A stretch of 64,000 nt of DNA, taken from the NCBI GenBank assembly GCA_040507005.1, contig JBEVVS010000023.1, positions 1 through 64,000 of the forward strand, in the 5' to 3' direction. The first letter of the stretch is position 1; each line of letters starts with the position of its first letter. This document shows positions 43,269-53,200 of this stretch, one piece after another. The stretch is from Thiodiazotropha sp040507005 (GTDB taxonomy: Bacteria > Pseudomonadota > Gammaproteobacteria > Chromatiales > Chromatiaceae). Made by a program: the position numbers and the translations under genes. A model generated the notes under the pieces. That model searched no databases. It was not told where the DNA came from and was given only the letters and a program-made list of their open reading frames with translations.

Positions 43269-46088
43269 TTATCCGGTATTGCGCAGTCCCGCTGAAATGG
43301 CATTGATCGAACGCAGTAATGGCCGCAGCCACATCTCTTCCTCCTCCTCCTGGAGGTTGCTGTGTCGATAGTGTCTTAGGAGCCCTAACTGGATGTGGTT
43401 GAGCGGGTCGAGATAGGAGTCCCGGCGACTCACTGACCTTTGCAGTATCGGTGTGTCGTCAAGCAGATTGTCCATCTGGGTGATTTTCAGAATCTGTTTC
43501 TTTGTCCGTTCATATTCAAGGCTGATTTCGTTGAAGATACTATCCCGGATGCTGTCGTCACCGCAGAGCTTGGCATACTCCCAGGCGATGATCATGTCTG
43601 TTTTGAACAGAGCCATCTGGGTATTGCTTAAAAGTGCATGAAAGAAGGGCCAGTGTTTGTACATTGCCTGTAGTGTCTTCAAACGACCAGGCTTTTGTTT
43701 TCGCCACTCATACAACGCTGTGCCAATACCATACCAACCAGGTATATTGTGGCGTGCCTGTCCCCAGCCGAATACCCATGCAATGGCACGAACAGATGAT
43801 TTCGAACGATTGCCTTTGTGGCGGTGAGAGGGTCGAGAGCCAATATTCATCATACCGATTTCGTTGACCGGAGTGGCGGCATAGAAGTAGTCAAGAAAGC
43901 CATCGGTGCCTTCGGTCAATTGGCGAAAATGGTTTTCGCTGATCTCGGCGATCTCTTGCAGTGCGTCCCGGTACTGTTGTTTCTCTTGCTTGACGTTGTG
44001 CACCTCACCAAGACTTGCCTTGAAAAGACCGGTGATACCCATGGTCAATTCAAAAATGGCCGTCTCGAAATTGCTGTACTTGTTTGAAAGCACCTCCCCT
44101 TGCTCGGTGAATTTGATTTCCCCTTTTACCGTATTGCTCGGTTGGGCGAGGATGGATTGATGGGTGGGGCCGCCTCCGCGACCGACGGTTCCACCGCGAC
44201 CGTGAAACAGTCTGCACTTGATCCCCCGCGCTTGCGCCAGGGAGATTATGCGCTGTTGTGTCTGATAGAGATTCCAGGCAGAGGCCATGATGCCGCCATC
44301 TTTTGCCGAGTCTGAGTAGCCGAGCATGACCTCCTGACGGTTGTTGTTTGCGCTCAGTAGATTCCGATAACAGGGATTGGAAAAAAGCTCGTCGAGTATC
44401 GATTCGCTGTTCTGCAAATCATTGATGGTCTCAAACAGTGGTGAAATCTCGAGCTGACAGAACCAGGCGCCGTTTTGTACACCGATGAGGCCACACAGAC
44501 TGCCAAGAAATGCTACCTCCATAATGTCACTGGCATGATGGGTCATGGAGATAACATATTGACCGATAGCGAGGGGACTGATATCCCGTTTACTATCTGC
44601 AATCAGATCGAAAACTGCTAATATGTCTCGAGTTGATCTGGATAACTTCTCCATCACCAGCGGTTGGGTGATGCCCTCTGTGATCACTTTTTCGAGGAGC
44701 AGCATTCGTTGCTGACTATTCAGGTCGTGGTAGCCGGACTCGTGGCCGGTCACCTGGAGTATCTCGGCCACCGCATCCGTATGCAGGGTAGACTCCTGTC
44801 TTATATCGAGGCGTGCCAGATAGAAACCGAAGGTCTCTGCGAGATGGATCAAGTCCTGCAGTTCCCCCTCGGCGGCATCTTCATCGCCATGACTCAGCAA
44901 TGAATGGGATATTAGTTTGAGGTCACGCTGGAATGCTGTTTCGTTGGCATAGGCACCGGATCTTGCGTCGCCACGTATCCCTTGGGATGCTTCAACGGAT
45001 TGTTGTGTCTGCTTAAGTCGTTCGCGAATGATGAACAGCTTGCGTCGATAGGGTTCGTCTTCAAAGCGTCTTGGATTGTCATGAAAAAAGGCTTGATAGT
45101 ATTCATTGTCGGCTTTGAGACTTTCATTGAATGTCCAGTTGGGGGTACAGAATCTGGCGGAAAATGTCAGCTCGGAAATCAGCTGATCGATACGGCGGAT
45201 ATACTCACTCAATATGGTTTGCTGCTGCAGTTTGAGTGCCAGGCGTGTCACTTCCGTTGTAACAAAAGGATTGCCGTCCCGGTCACCCCCGATCCATGAA
45301 CCGAAACGGATAAAGGGCGGCAGTTGAATACCGTGATACTCTTCATGATCACCATAGACCCGTTCGATGCCGCTTTGCAGTCGGCGAAATATCTGGGGAA
45401 TTGCCTCAAACAGACTGTTTTTGAAATAGTAGAGACCAAGACGTATCTCATTTCTAACCTCAGGCCGTACCGCTCTCACCTCCTCGGTTTTCCATAGAAT
45501 CTGGATCTGGGTCTTTAACGACGTAATTGCCGCTTCCCGTTGTTCGAGACGCCGCTTGGGGGCATCCAATACCTCGTTTGTGATGAAAATTCGGCGCAAC
45601 AGCTTCATGATGACCAAGCGTTTCGACTCGGTAGGATGTGCGGTGAAGACCGGTATATAGGCCGCATCATCGAGGATATTTTGCAGCTGTTGCGGTGTTA
45701 TGCCCTGCTTGCGGAATTCACGCAGCGTGTGATCGAAAGATCCCTCCCAGAGCTCTTTTCCCTTACCGGCAATCAGGCGGCGTTGGCGGTGCAGAAACGT
45801 CTCTTCGGCGATGTTTACCAACATGAAATAGATACTGAAGGCGCGGACCACCGCGCTGAGCATCTCCGGTTGCAGGGATGAGATGAGTTTCGAGAGCCGT
45901 TGATAGAGCGCCTGATCTGGTTTTGCATGCAGTTTCAGGTAGCCTTTACGTAATCGCTCAACCACTGTGTAGGTCTCTTTACCCACCTGTTCCCGCAGCA
46001 CTTCGCCAAGCAGAACACCGAGTAAATTAACCCGTTGGCGCAAGCGCTTATCATGTTTGATGCAAGCTTTGGTAAATGTGTCGGTCAT
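43269..46088 (-). CDS. ppc: Phosphoenolpyruvate carboxylase
   Basis: Anaplerotic enzyme forming oxaloacetate from PEP and bicarbonate. 939 residues, somewhat longer than the Escherichia coli enzyme (883). Signatures: FTAHPTESKR, GGDRDGNPFVT, VMLGYSDSAKDGGIMAS (active-site histidine region RLFHGRGGTVGRGGGPTHQ) and a C terminus NTG. Monocistronic; 180 bases to the upstream sensor gene. Useful for carbon supply in an autotroph or on C3 substrates; this is inference. Confidence 0.97.
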   Translation of the reverse strand: MTDTFTKACIKHDKRLRQRVNLLGVLLGEVLREQVGKETYTVVERLRKGYLKLHAKPDQALYQRLSKLISSLQPEMLSAVVRAFSIYFMLVNIAEETFLHRQRRLIAGKGKELWEGSFDHTLREFRKQGITPQQLQNILDDAAYIPVFTAHPTESKRLVIMKLLRRIFITNEVLDAPKRRLEQREAAITSLKTQIQILWKTEEVRAVRPEVRNEIRLGLYYFKNSLFEAIPQIFRRLQSGIERVYGDHEEYHGIQLPPFIRFGSWIGGDRDGNPFVTTEVTRLALKLQQQTILSEYIRRIDQLISELTFSARFCTPNWTFNESLKADNEYYQAFFHDNPRRFEDEPYRRKLFIIRERLKQTQQSVEASQGIRGDARSGAYANETAFQRDLKLISHSLLSHGDEDAAEGELQDLIHLAETFGFYLARLDIRQESTLHTDAVAEILQVTGHESGYHDLNSQQRMLLLEKVITEGITQPLVMEKLSRSTRDILAVFDLIADSKRDISPLAIGQYVISMTHHASDIMEVAFLGSLCGLIGVQNGAWFCQLEISPLFETINDLQNSESILDELFSNPCYRNLLSANNNRQEVMLGYSDSAKDGGIMASAWNLYQTQQRIISLAQARGIKCRLFHGRGGTVGRGGGPTHQSILAQPSNTVKGEIKFTEQGEVLSNKYSNFETAIFELTMGITGLFKASLGEVHNVKQEKQQYRDALQEIAEISENHFRQLTEGTDGFLDYFYAATPVNEIGMMNIGSRPSHRHKGNRSKSSVRAIAWVFGWGQARHNIPGWYGIGTALYEWRKQKPGRLKTLQAMYKHWPFFHALLSNTQMALFKTDMIIAWEYAKLCGDDSIRDSIFNEISLEYERTKKQILKITQMDNLLDDTPILQRSVSRRDSYLDPLNHIQLGLLRHYRHSNLQEEEEEMWLRPLLRSINAISAGLRNTG

Positions 46089-46252
46089 TTGATATCCAGA
46101 TCCATGAGTTGCCTATTTGTTGTCCTGACTATTAAAAATAGCAGAACTATGATGGGCTCTGCTTTAGACAGTACCGCTCAAATAACGATGGAATGAGTTT
46201 GGCCTTAATCTGGTTTGAGGTAAAGATTTTCCAGTTCAGGACTACCTATGAG

Positions 46253-49057
46253 TTAGAGTGGTTTTGGCTTTTCAATACCGTAACCTTGAGCATAGTCGAC
46301 ACCGACAGTTGTCAACCAATCTATAAGTTCTCTGTTTTCGACAAATTCCGCGATGGTTTCTATGCCCATCTCCATGGAGATGCGACAGATTGACTCGACC
46401 ATCGCTGCATCAACCTGATCATCAAGCAGATCGCGGACGAAACAGCCGTCGATCTTTATATAATCCACAGGCAGGGTCTTGAGATAGCTCAGGGATGAGA
46501 GTCCACTGCCGAAATCGTCCAGGGCAAAGCTGACCTTGTGTCTTTTGAGCCGCTCCATGTAGTTAAGTGCCTGTTGCAGATTTCCGATGGCAGCCGTCTC
46601 AGTTATCTCAAGACAGATCCTCTCACCCAGTCTGGGGTGCTGGGTTAGCCGTTCTTCGAGAAGTTCCAGAATATGGCGGTTGGCAAGGGAACCGCCGGAC
46701 AGATTTATAAAAAGGTGAACCTTACTGTTTTCGGCTTGCAGCAACCAATCGCAGGCTTGTTTTATCACCCATTCATCGACCTTGTGCATAAAGCCGTACC
46801 GCTCTGCGGCAGGGATGAACTGGCCTGGAAGCACGAGACCGCTCTGCGGGTCGGTCATCCTTACCAGGACTTCACGGAAATCCCGTTTTGCAGGATCCCG
46901 GGAAAGGGGGTGGATGCGTTGTGAGTAGAGGATCAGGCACTCCTCGTTGAGGGCTGCTTTGAGGCGTACGACCCACTTCATCTCGCTGCGTCGCTCGACC
47001 ATCTGTTGATCGTCGGGCTGGTAGACATGCACCCGGTTGCGACCCTCGTCCTTGGCGCTATAACAAGCCAGGTCTGCAAGGCTGAGTGCATTGGGATTGG
47101 GTAGATCCCCGTCGATGAGCACAATCCCGAAGCTGGCGCCGATCTGAAAATGCTGATCCTCCCAGGTGAAAGGAAAATCGGCCAGTTGTGCGCGCAGGTT
47201 TTCCGCGTTTTTAATGCCATTATCAAGGTCGCAGCCGATCATTAACAGGCCGAACTCGTCCCCCCCCAAGCGGGCAAGGACGTCGGACTCACGGGTATGC
47301 TTTTGCAACAGGCTGGCCACCTGTCTCAACAACTCGTCCCCCGCCACATGACCCACTGTATCGTTCACCACCTTGAACTGATCCAGGTCGATATAGATCA
47401 GTACATTGACGCTGCCCCCCTGCAGCGCATGTTCGATTTGCTCCTCCAGTCGATGATCGAAGGCCGATCGGCTCCACAATCCGGTAAGGTCATCGTGCAG
47501 GGCCTGATATTCGATCTTGCGCTGCATGTAGCGGGCTGCCGAAACATCATGAAAGACCAGCACCACACCATTGATATGGCCATCTTCGTTGAGCATGGGT
47601 GCCGCGGAGTTGGTGATTGCGATCTCCTTACCTGCTTTGTTGATCAGCAGGGTGTGACTGTTCACGCCGGTGAGGCGGCCCTCGTGCAGGCAGCGATTGG
47701 CCAGATTATCGATCGGCTTACGGGTGACTTCGTCAAAGATGGGAAAGACTTCATCCAGGGTGTGACCGTAAGCCTCCTCGTTGTCCCAGGCGGTCAGATC
47801 TTCAGCAATCGGATTGAGAAATGTGATCTGGCCATCGGCATCTGTGGTGATGACGCCATCGCCGATGGATCGTAACGTGACCAGGGCCCGTTCCCGCTCC
47901 TCGTAAAGGGTGGCTTCGAGTTGCTTCTGCGCGGTGACATCCACATGGGTGCCAACCATGCGCACCGCCCGCCCCTCGGCGTCTCTGTGGGCACGGCCGC
48001 GGGCCAGGATCCAACGCCAACTGCCATCCTTATGGCGCATCCGATAGAGATTCTCATAGACGCTTTCGGGATCATTCAGATGGGTCTGGACATTGGCAAG
48101 GGCAGCGGGCAGGTCATCCGGGTGGACTTGCTCCCGCCAGGAGGTGTAGCGATTGACAATTTCATCTTCCCGGTAACCGAGCATCTCCTTCCAGCGGGGT
48201 GAGTAGTAGACCTCGTTGGTGACAAGATCTCTGTCCCAGAGACCGTCGGTGCTGCCTTCAAGGGCATGGCGTAAGCGCTCTTCATCGGCCCTGATGCGGG
48301 CGTTCATTCCTTCGACTTCACTCTCCCGCTGGGTCAAGGTATCGAGCATACGGTTCATATCAAGGGCAAGCTGACCCAGTTCATCCGGTCTGTCCAGCTG
48401 GCAGTGTTTGTCCCGTTTGCCCGATTCGATCGCTGTGGCAAAACCGGCGAGTCGGCGTATGTCATGGGTCAGTCCACGGCTCATGAACCAGGCGAAGAGC
48501 ACCCCAACAGCGATGGCGATTGCGGTGTAGATGAGACCCTCACGGGTAACCACTTGCAGGCTTGAGGCAATCCCTGCACGACTGACGCCTACCCGGGCCC
48601 AGCCGATGTGGCGCTGGTTGAGCATGATCGGGTGAGCCACGTCGATATGCATTGCATTGTCGATCAGGACCTGGGTTTGAGGCAGCGCCAGTGTCAGCCG
48701 CTGGCTGACGGAATCGTTGACATAACTGCCCACGCGTGAGCGATCGGTGTAGCCCAAAACCTGGCCGCGAAGATCAGTGTAGAGCGCATATTGAAGGCCA
48801 GGGAAGCTGTGCTGGGAGTGGATTACCTCCTCTATGCCGATGTAGTCTTTGGCCAGCACCCAGGAGGTACCGTTGGCCGCCAGCGCCTCGGCCAGGGAGA
48901 TAGCCTGTTTGCGCGACTCCTGCACCAGAAAATCCCGTTGCCGGGTGACCAGGTCGTAGACGAAGATGGTCATCAGCACCGCATGCACCAGGGCGATGCC
49001 GAGCATCAGCTGGCGTCCGATCGATGCTGTCCAGAAACGGTGCAGGCTGGCAAGCAT
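46253..49057 (-). CDS. Membrane sensor diguanylate cyclase/phosphodiesterase (Cache-HAMP-PAS-PAS-GGDEF-EAL)
   Basis: 934 residues. Order: transmembrane helix (about 15-35), extracytoplasmic single-Cache-like sensor (about 40-165), second helix (about 172-192), HAMP, PAS with PAC (about 258-380), second PAS (385-505), GGDEF domain with intact RLGGDEFG (about 598), and EAL domain whose motif reads EVLVRM (about 727), with EITETAA, DDFGSGLSSLSYL, and DYIKIDG ligands present. Both cyclase and phosphodiesterase activities look possible. The gene begins five bases after the PhnD-like lipoprotein gene, so the two are likely an operon. Confidence 0.95.
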   Translation of the reverse strand: MLASLHRFWTASIGRQLMLGIALVHAVLMTIFVYDLVTRQRDFLVQESRKQAISLAEALAANGTSWVLAKDYIGIEEVIHSQHSFPGLQYALYTDLRGQVLGYTDRSRVGSYVNDSVSQRLTLALPQTQVLIDNAMHIDVAHPIMLNQRHIGWARVGVSRAGIASSLQVVTREGLIYTAIAIAVGVLFAWFMSRGLTHDIRRLAGFATAIESGKRDKHCQLDRPDELGQLALDMNRMLDTLTQRESEVEGMNARIRADEERLRHALEGSTDGLWDRDLVTNEVYYSPRWKEMLGYREDEIVNRYTSWREQVHPDDLPAALANVQTHLNDPESVYENLYRMRHKDGSWRWILARGRAHRDAEGRAVRMVGTHVDVTAQKQLEATLYEERERALVTLRSIGDGVITTDADGQITFLNPIAEDLTAWDNEEAYGHTLDEVFPIFDEVTRKPIDNLANRCLHEGRLTGVNSHTLLINKAGKEIAITNSAAPMLNEDGHINGVVLVFHDVSAARYMQRKIEYQALHDDLTGLWSRSAFDHRLEEQIEHALQGGSVNVLIYIDLDQFKVVNDTVGHVAGDELLRQVASLLQKHTRESDVLARLGGDEFGLLMIGCDLDNGIKNAENLRAQLADFPFTWEDQHFQIGASFGIVLIDGDLPNPNALSLADLACYSAKDEGRNRVHVYQPDDQQMVERRSEMKWVVRLKAALNEECLILYSQRIHPLSRDPAKRDFREVLVRMTDPQSGLVLPGQFIPAAERYGFMHKVDEWVIKQACDWLLQAENSKVHLFINLSGGSLANRHILELLEERLTQHPRLGERICLEITETAAIGNLQQALNYMERLKRHKVSFALDDFGSGLSSLSYLKTLPVDYIKIDGCFVRDLLDDQVDAAMVESICRISMEMGIETIAEFVENRELIDWLTTVGVDYAQGYGIEKPKPL

Positions 49058-49062
49058 GGCGG

Positions 49063-49986
49063 CTATCCGGGGCCGTTCAGGGGCCGCACCAGGCGGGCGA
49101 AGTTTTCGATGAACTCCCTGACCACCGAATATGACTCATCATTCGCGGTTTCAAAGCGGGACAGCTCCATTGGCGCCAGGATCTCCCTGCCCCGTTGATG
49201 AGTATGCAGATTGACCAGCAGCTCATGCACCTGCTGTACGATCTTCTCCGGGACATCGGGAGAGACCACCAGGCCGTTGTTGATCAAGGGCTCGGTCTCC
49301 CAGATCACCTGCAGCTCTTGTTTCAGTTCCGGTCGCTGTTTGGCCAGTGCCTGCCAGGGCGGAGGCCAGGTGGCGGCAGCCGCGGTCTGTTTCAGATAGA
49401 CATTCATGACCGAGGACTCCTGTGACCCCACATAGCGATTCTCCAACTCCCCCATCACGTCCACTCCGTGGGTTTGCAGATAGTATTGGGGCATCATGGT
49501 CGCGGCCAGGGCGGTGGGCGCCGGATAGCTGACCGCCTGACCGCTCAGGTCGGAGACCTGACGGATAGCGCTGTCTCGTCTTACCAGAATGATGCCGCGA
49601 AAATTGCTGTCATCGCCCATCTTGGCAAATACCCGGTAGCCTTTATCGACTGCGTTGATGGTTTGATAGGGATTGGGCAGGCTGAAATGAAACTTGCGGG
49701 CATAGAGCTTCTTGTCGTAGGCGGCATAGTTGCGTGACGCCTCCAGCTTGAATCGTACCCCAGCGATCTGCTCACTCAGATAATCCATCAACGGGCCGAA
49801 GACTTTGTACAGGTGCTGAGGATTGTGTAAGGGGTGTACGCCGAAAAGATAGACCGTTTCTGTGTCGGGAGGGGTAGCGGAAAAAGTGGGTTGATAGGGG
49901 GTTGCTTCAGGATTGTTGCAGGCGATAAGAAAGCATCCGGATAGGAGGATCAGGCAAATAGTGTAAAGCGATCTCCATATCAACAT
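49063..49986 (-). CDS. PhnD-like periplasmic binding lipoprotein
   Basis: 307 residues: signal MLIWRSLYTICLILLSGCFL with lipobox LIAC (Cys23), then a PhnD/SBP_bac family domain with YLFGVHPLHNPQHLYKVFGPLMDYLS, RFKLEASRNYAAYDKKL and SSVMNVYLKQTAAAATWPP. Members bind phosphate, phosphite, phosphonate or taurine-like ligands, but no ABC permease or ATPase gene is nearby; the next gene is a c-di-GMP sensor. Probably a ligand-receptor for that sensor's Cache domain (inference). Confidence 0.85.
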   Translation of the reverse strand: MLIWRSLYTICLILLSGCFLIACNNPEATPYQPTFSATPPDTETVYLFGVHPLHNPQHLYKVFGPLMDYLSEQIAGVRFKLEASRNYAAYDKKLYARKFHFSLPNPYQTINAVDKGYRVFAKMGDDSNFRGIILVRRDSAIRQVSDLSGQAVSYPAPTALAATMMPQYYLQTHGVDVMGELENRYVGSQESSVMNVYLKQTAAAATWPPPWQALAKQRPELKQELQVIWETEPLINNGLVVSPDVPEKIVQQVHELLVNLHTHQRGREILAPMELSRFETANDESYSVVREFIENFARLVRPLNGPG

Positions 49987-50180
49987 GTTGAACGGCGCTT
50001 TATCATCTTCATTCCCTTTTAGGTTTAGTGGATCTGTTGTTTTGCCATCTCAGCCGGCGACTAAGCAGCTGGATCTCCTTTGACGTTTAATACAGACTCT
50101 TTTCGAGGATTACACTAGCCGTTAGCGGCATCGATTGACAATTATTAATCAATATCTGGAAACCGGTAATCCAGGATCGA

Positions 50181-50194
50181 TTGATTCAGGTCAA
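50181..50194. promoter_or_regulatory. FNR/ANR-like box between the oxidoreductase and PhnD-like genes
   Basis: TTGATTCAGGTCAA has the same TTGATN4GTCAA form as the hemerythrin box. It is 194 bases upstream of the PhnD-like ATG. The -10 at class II spacing (CAGATA on the minus strand) is poor, so the link is weak. The 240-base gap otherwise has nothing recognisable. Confidence 0.35.
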
Positions 50195-50226
50195 AAAACC
50201 GATTGTGCTTGCAGATTGGTCGGGAG

Positions 50227-53200
50227 CTACACCAGCACCAGTTCGACGCCATCCCTCAGTACCTGATCGATAAAGTGTTTCTGCCACTCTTCTCCATGCA
50301 GATGACGAATGGTTTCCAGCACCAGATATTCCGGCTTCAATGCGGTCTCGTCCGTATAGCGGCTAAGGCCCTGGACGCAGGCGGGGCAGCTGGTTAACAG
50401 CTTTATCGGTGTTGCAGGTTGTTGCGCGGTTTTTCCTAGTGTCTCTATTCCCTTGAGCAGCTCCTCCGCTTTGCGGAAGCGTAATTGATTGGCGATGTCC
50501 GGGCGGCTGGTTCCCAGGGTGCCGGCCTCACCGCAACAGCGGTCACTGAGTACAACAGGCTTTCCCATCAGGTCGCTGGCGACCTGTTGCGGATTGTAGT
50601 GTTTGATCGGGGTGTGACAGGGATCGTGGTAGAGATATTCGGTCTGCTGTGTGCCGGGCAATGCGACTCCCCGCTCCAGCATATATTCATGAATATCGAG
50701 TAGGCGACAGCCGGGAAAAATCTTCTCGAACTGATATTGCAGCAGTTGATCCATGCAAGTGCCGCATGAGACCAGGACGGTCTTGATATCCATGTAGTTC
50801 AGGGTGTTGGCGATACGGTGGAACAGGACCCGGTTTTCAGTGGTGATCCGATGTCCTCGTTGATGTAGGCCGGCGGCAGTTTGCGGATAGCCGCAGCAGA
50901 GATAACCGGGCGGCAGCACAGTCTCCGCACCCAGCTCGCAAAGCATCGCTAGGGTAGCCAGGCCGATTTCGCTGAAGAGTCGCTCAGAACCGCAACCGGG
51001 AAAGTAGAATATGGCATCACTCTCGTCGTTTACCTTGCGTGGGTTTCGCAGGATCGGCACAGAGTCCGTTGCATCAAGCTTCAAGGCATCTCGCAGGGTA
51101 AGTTTGGGGGGCTCGACCCGGATCGGTTTTTGTACCATCTCCAGCATCATGGCCTGGGGCTTGGGTGTGCCTGTGGTGGCTTTGGGTGGTTGGCTGTCAG
51201 GTTTGCGCATACCGGCCTTGCCGGCCAGGGCATAACCGAGATTGAGCCCCTTAAAGCCCCACTCCGCCAGCCCCTTGCGCATCCAGCGAATTGCGGTGGG
51301 GTGGTTGATGTTGAGAAAGGCCATGGCCGCGGCGGTGCCCAGATTGCGTCGTTTTTTACCCCGGTCCACGAGGATCTTTCGCATCAAAGTCGTTACTTCG
51401 CCAAAATCGATATTCACCGGGCAGGGGTTTTCGCACTTGTGACAGACAGTGCAGTGATCCGCCACGTCATTCATTTCGGCGAAGTGTTGCATGGAGATGC
51501 CGCGGCGGGTCTGTTCTTCGTAGAGGAAGGCCTCCACGATAAGGCCGGTGGCGAGAATCTTGTTGCGGGGGGAGTAGAGCAGGTTGGCACGGGGTATGTG
51601 AGTCATGCAGACCGGTTTGCATTTGCCGCATCTCAGGCAGTGTTTGATCTCGTCATTGAGGGTGCCCAGCTCGCTCTCCTCGAGGATGATGGCCTCCTGC
51701 TCCAGCAACCGCAGGGAAGGCGTATAGGCCATCTCCAGATCGGCCCCCTCGATCAACTTGCCGCGATTGAACCGACCTTGGGGGTCAATCTGTTGTTTGT
51801 ATTGAGCGAATGCGCTGAGTTTCTCTGCCTCCATGTACTGCAGCTTGGTCAGGCCGATACCGTGTTCGCCGGAGATGGCGCCACCGAGGGAGCTGGCCAG
51901 GGCCATAATCCGATCGACGATTCGGTCCGCCTGTTGCAGCATGGCGTAGTTGTCCGAATGGACAGGTATATTGGTGTGCACATTACCGTCACCGGCATGC
52001 ATGTGCAGGGCGACGAAGAGCCGTGAATCCCGCAAACGGGCGTGGATCTCGCGCATGGCACGTCGAATCTGGCGCACCTCCTGGCCGGAGAATATCTCGT
52101 CCAGGCGGGTGGCGATTTCGTTGCGATAAGAGACCACCAGATCCCGCCTCAGGAGCAGGTCGAGCACTCGGTCGCCGGGTTGGATGGTGTTTTGGTCGGC
52201 CGCTTCGATGAGCGCGGCATGGTCATCCGCCGGTGCATCCAGCTGCGCCAGCAGGTCGTGCCAGCGTTGCCGGGCTTGCGCCACGGCCTGCCGAGCCAGA
52301 TCGAGTTTGGCTTGCAGGATGGAGCGGTTCTCATCACTTGCCTCAAAATCGTCATCCGGTTTGCGCAGGGAGTGGTCACCGGCCAGATAGGCAACCACCT
52401 CATCGGCTATCTGAATCTTGTTTTTGATCGACTCTTCGATATTGATGCGTTCGATACCTCGGCTGTAGTCAGCCAGTTTCGGTAGCGGAATGACCACATC
52501 CTCATTGATCTTGAAGGCGTTGGTATGGGCTGAAATTGCCGCCGTACGGGCCCGGTCGAGCCAGAAATTCCGGCGCGCTTCAGGGCTGCTGGCGATAAAG
52601 GCCTCCCCTTCCCTGGCCTCTGTCATCGCAACGACCTTAGCGGCCGCATGGGCCAACGCCTCTTCATCATCACTGGCAATATCGGCCAGCAACACCATTT
52701 TCGGCCGTTCTCGGCGGGCCGCCTTGGTGGAGTATTTGACCGCTTTCAAATAGCGTTCATCCAGATGTTCCAGACCCACCAGCTTGACCTCCTGATGCTG
52801 GTCCAGATAGGTCTTGGTCTCGATAATGGCAGGTACCGCTTTGCCTATGTCGCTGCCGAAAAACTCCAGGCAGAGGGTGCGTACCTGGGTCGGCATCCGG
52901 TGCAGGATAAAGCATGCCGAGGTGATCAGGCCGTCGCATCCCTCCTTCTGTACACCGGGGAGTCCGGAGAGGAATTTGTCGGTGACATCCTTACCCAGCC
53001 CGGCCTTGCGAAAGGCGCTGCCCGGCATCCTGAGGTGTTGTGGCTCCCCTGCCGGCTTATCGGTATCGCCCTGGTAGCGGGTGAGTCGAAATTGCACCTC
53101 CTGCTGATCGTGGATCTTGCCCAGGTTGTGATTGAGGCGTTCGACCTCCAGCCACTCCCCGTTCGGCATCACCATGCGCCAGCTGGCGAGATTGTCCAGG

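Noticed and set aside
46145..46252. Gene in the ppc upstream gap
   Set aside because: Only short frames; nothing with ribosome binding site and conserved features. Probably the ppc promoter.
38271..48282. Additional SlmA-like matches at 39655 (GAGAGCGCTTAC), 46041 (GCAAGCGCTTAT) and 48271 (GTAAGCGCTCTT)
   Set aside because: Only one arm is good in each and they have low symmetry; too weak to call alone.
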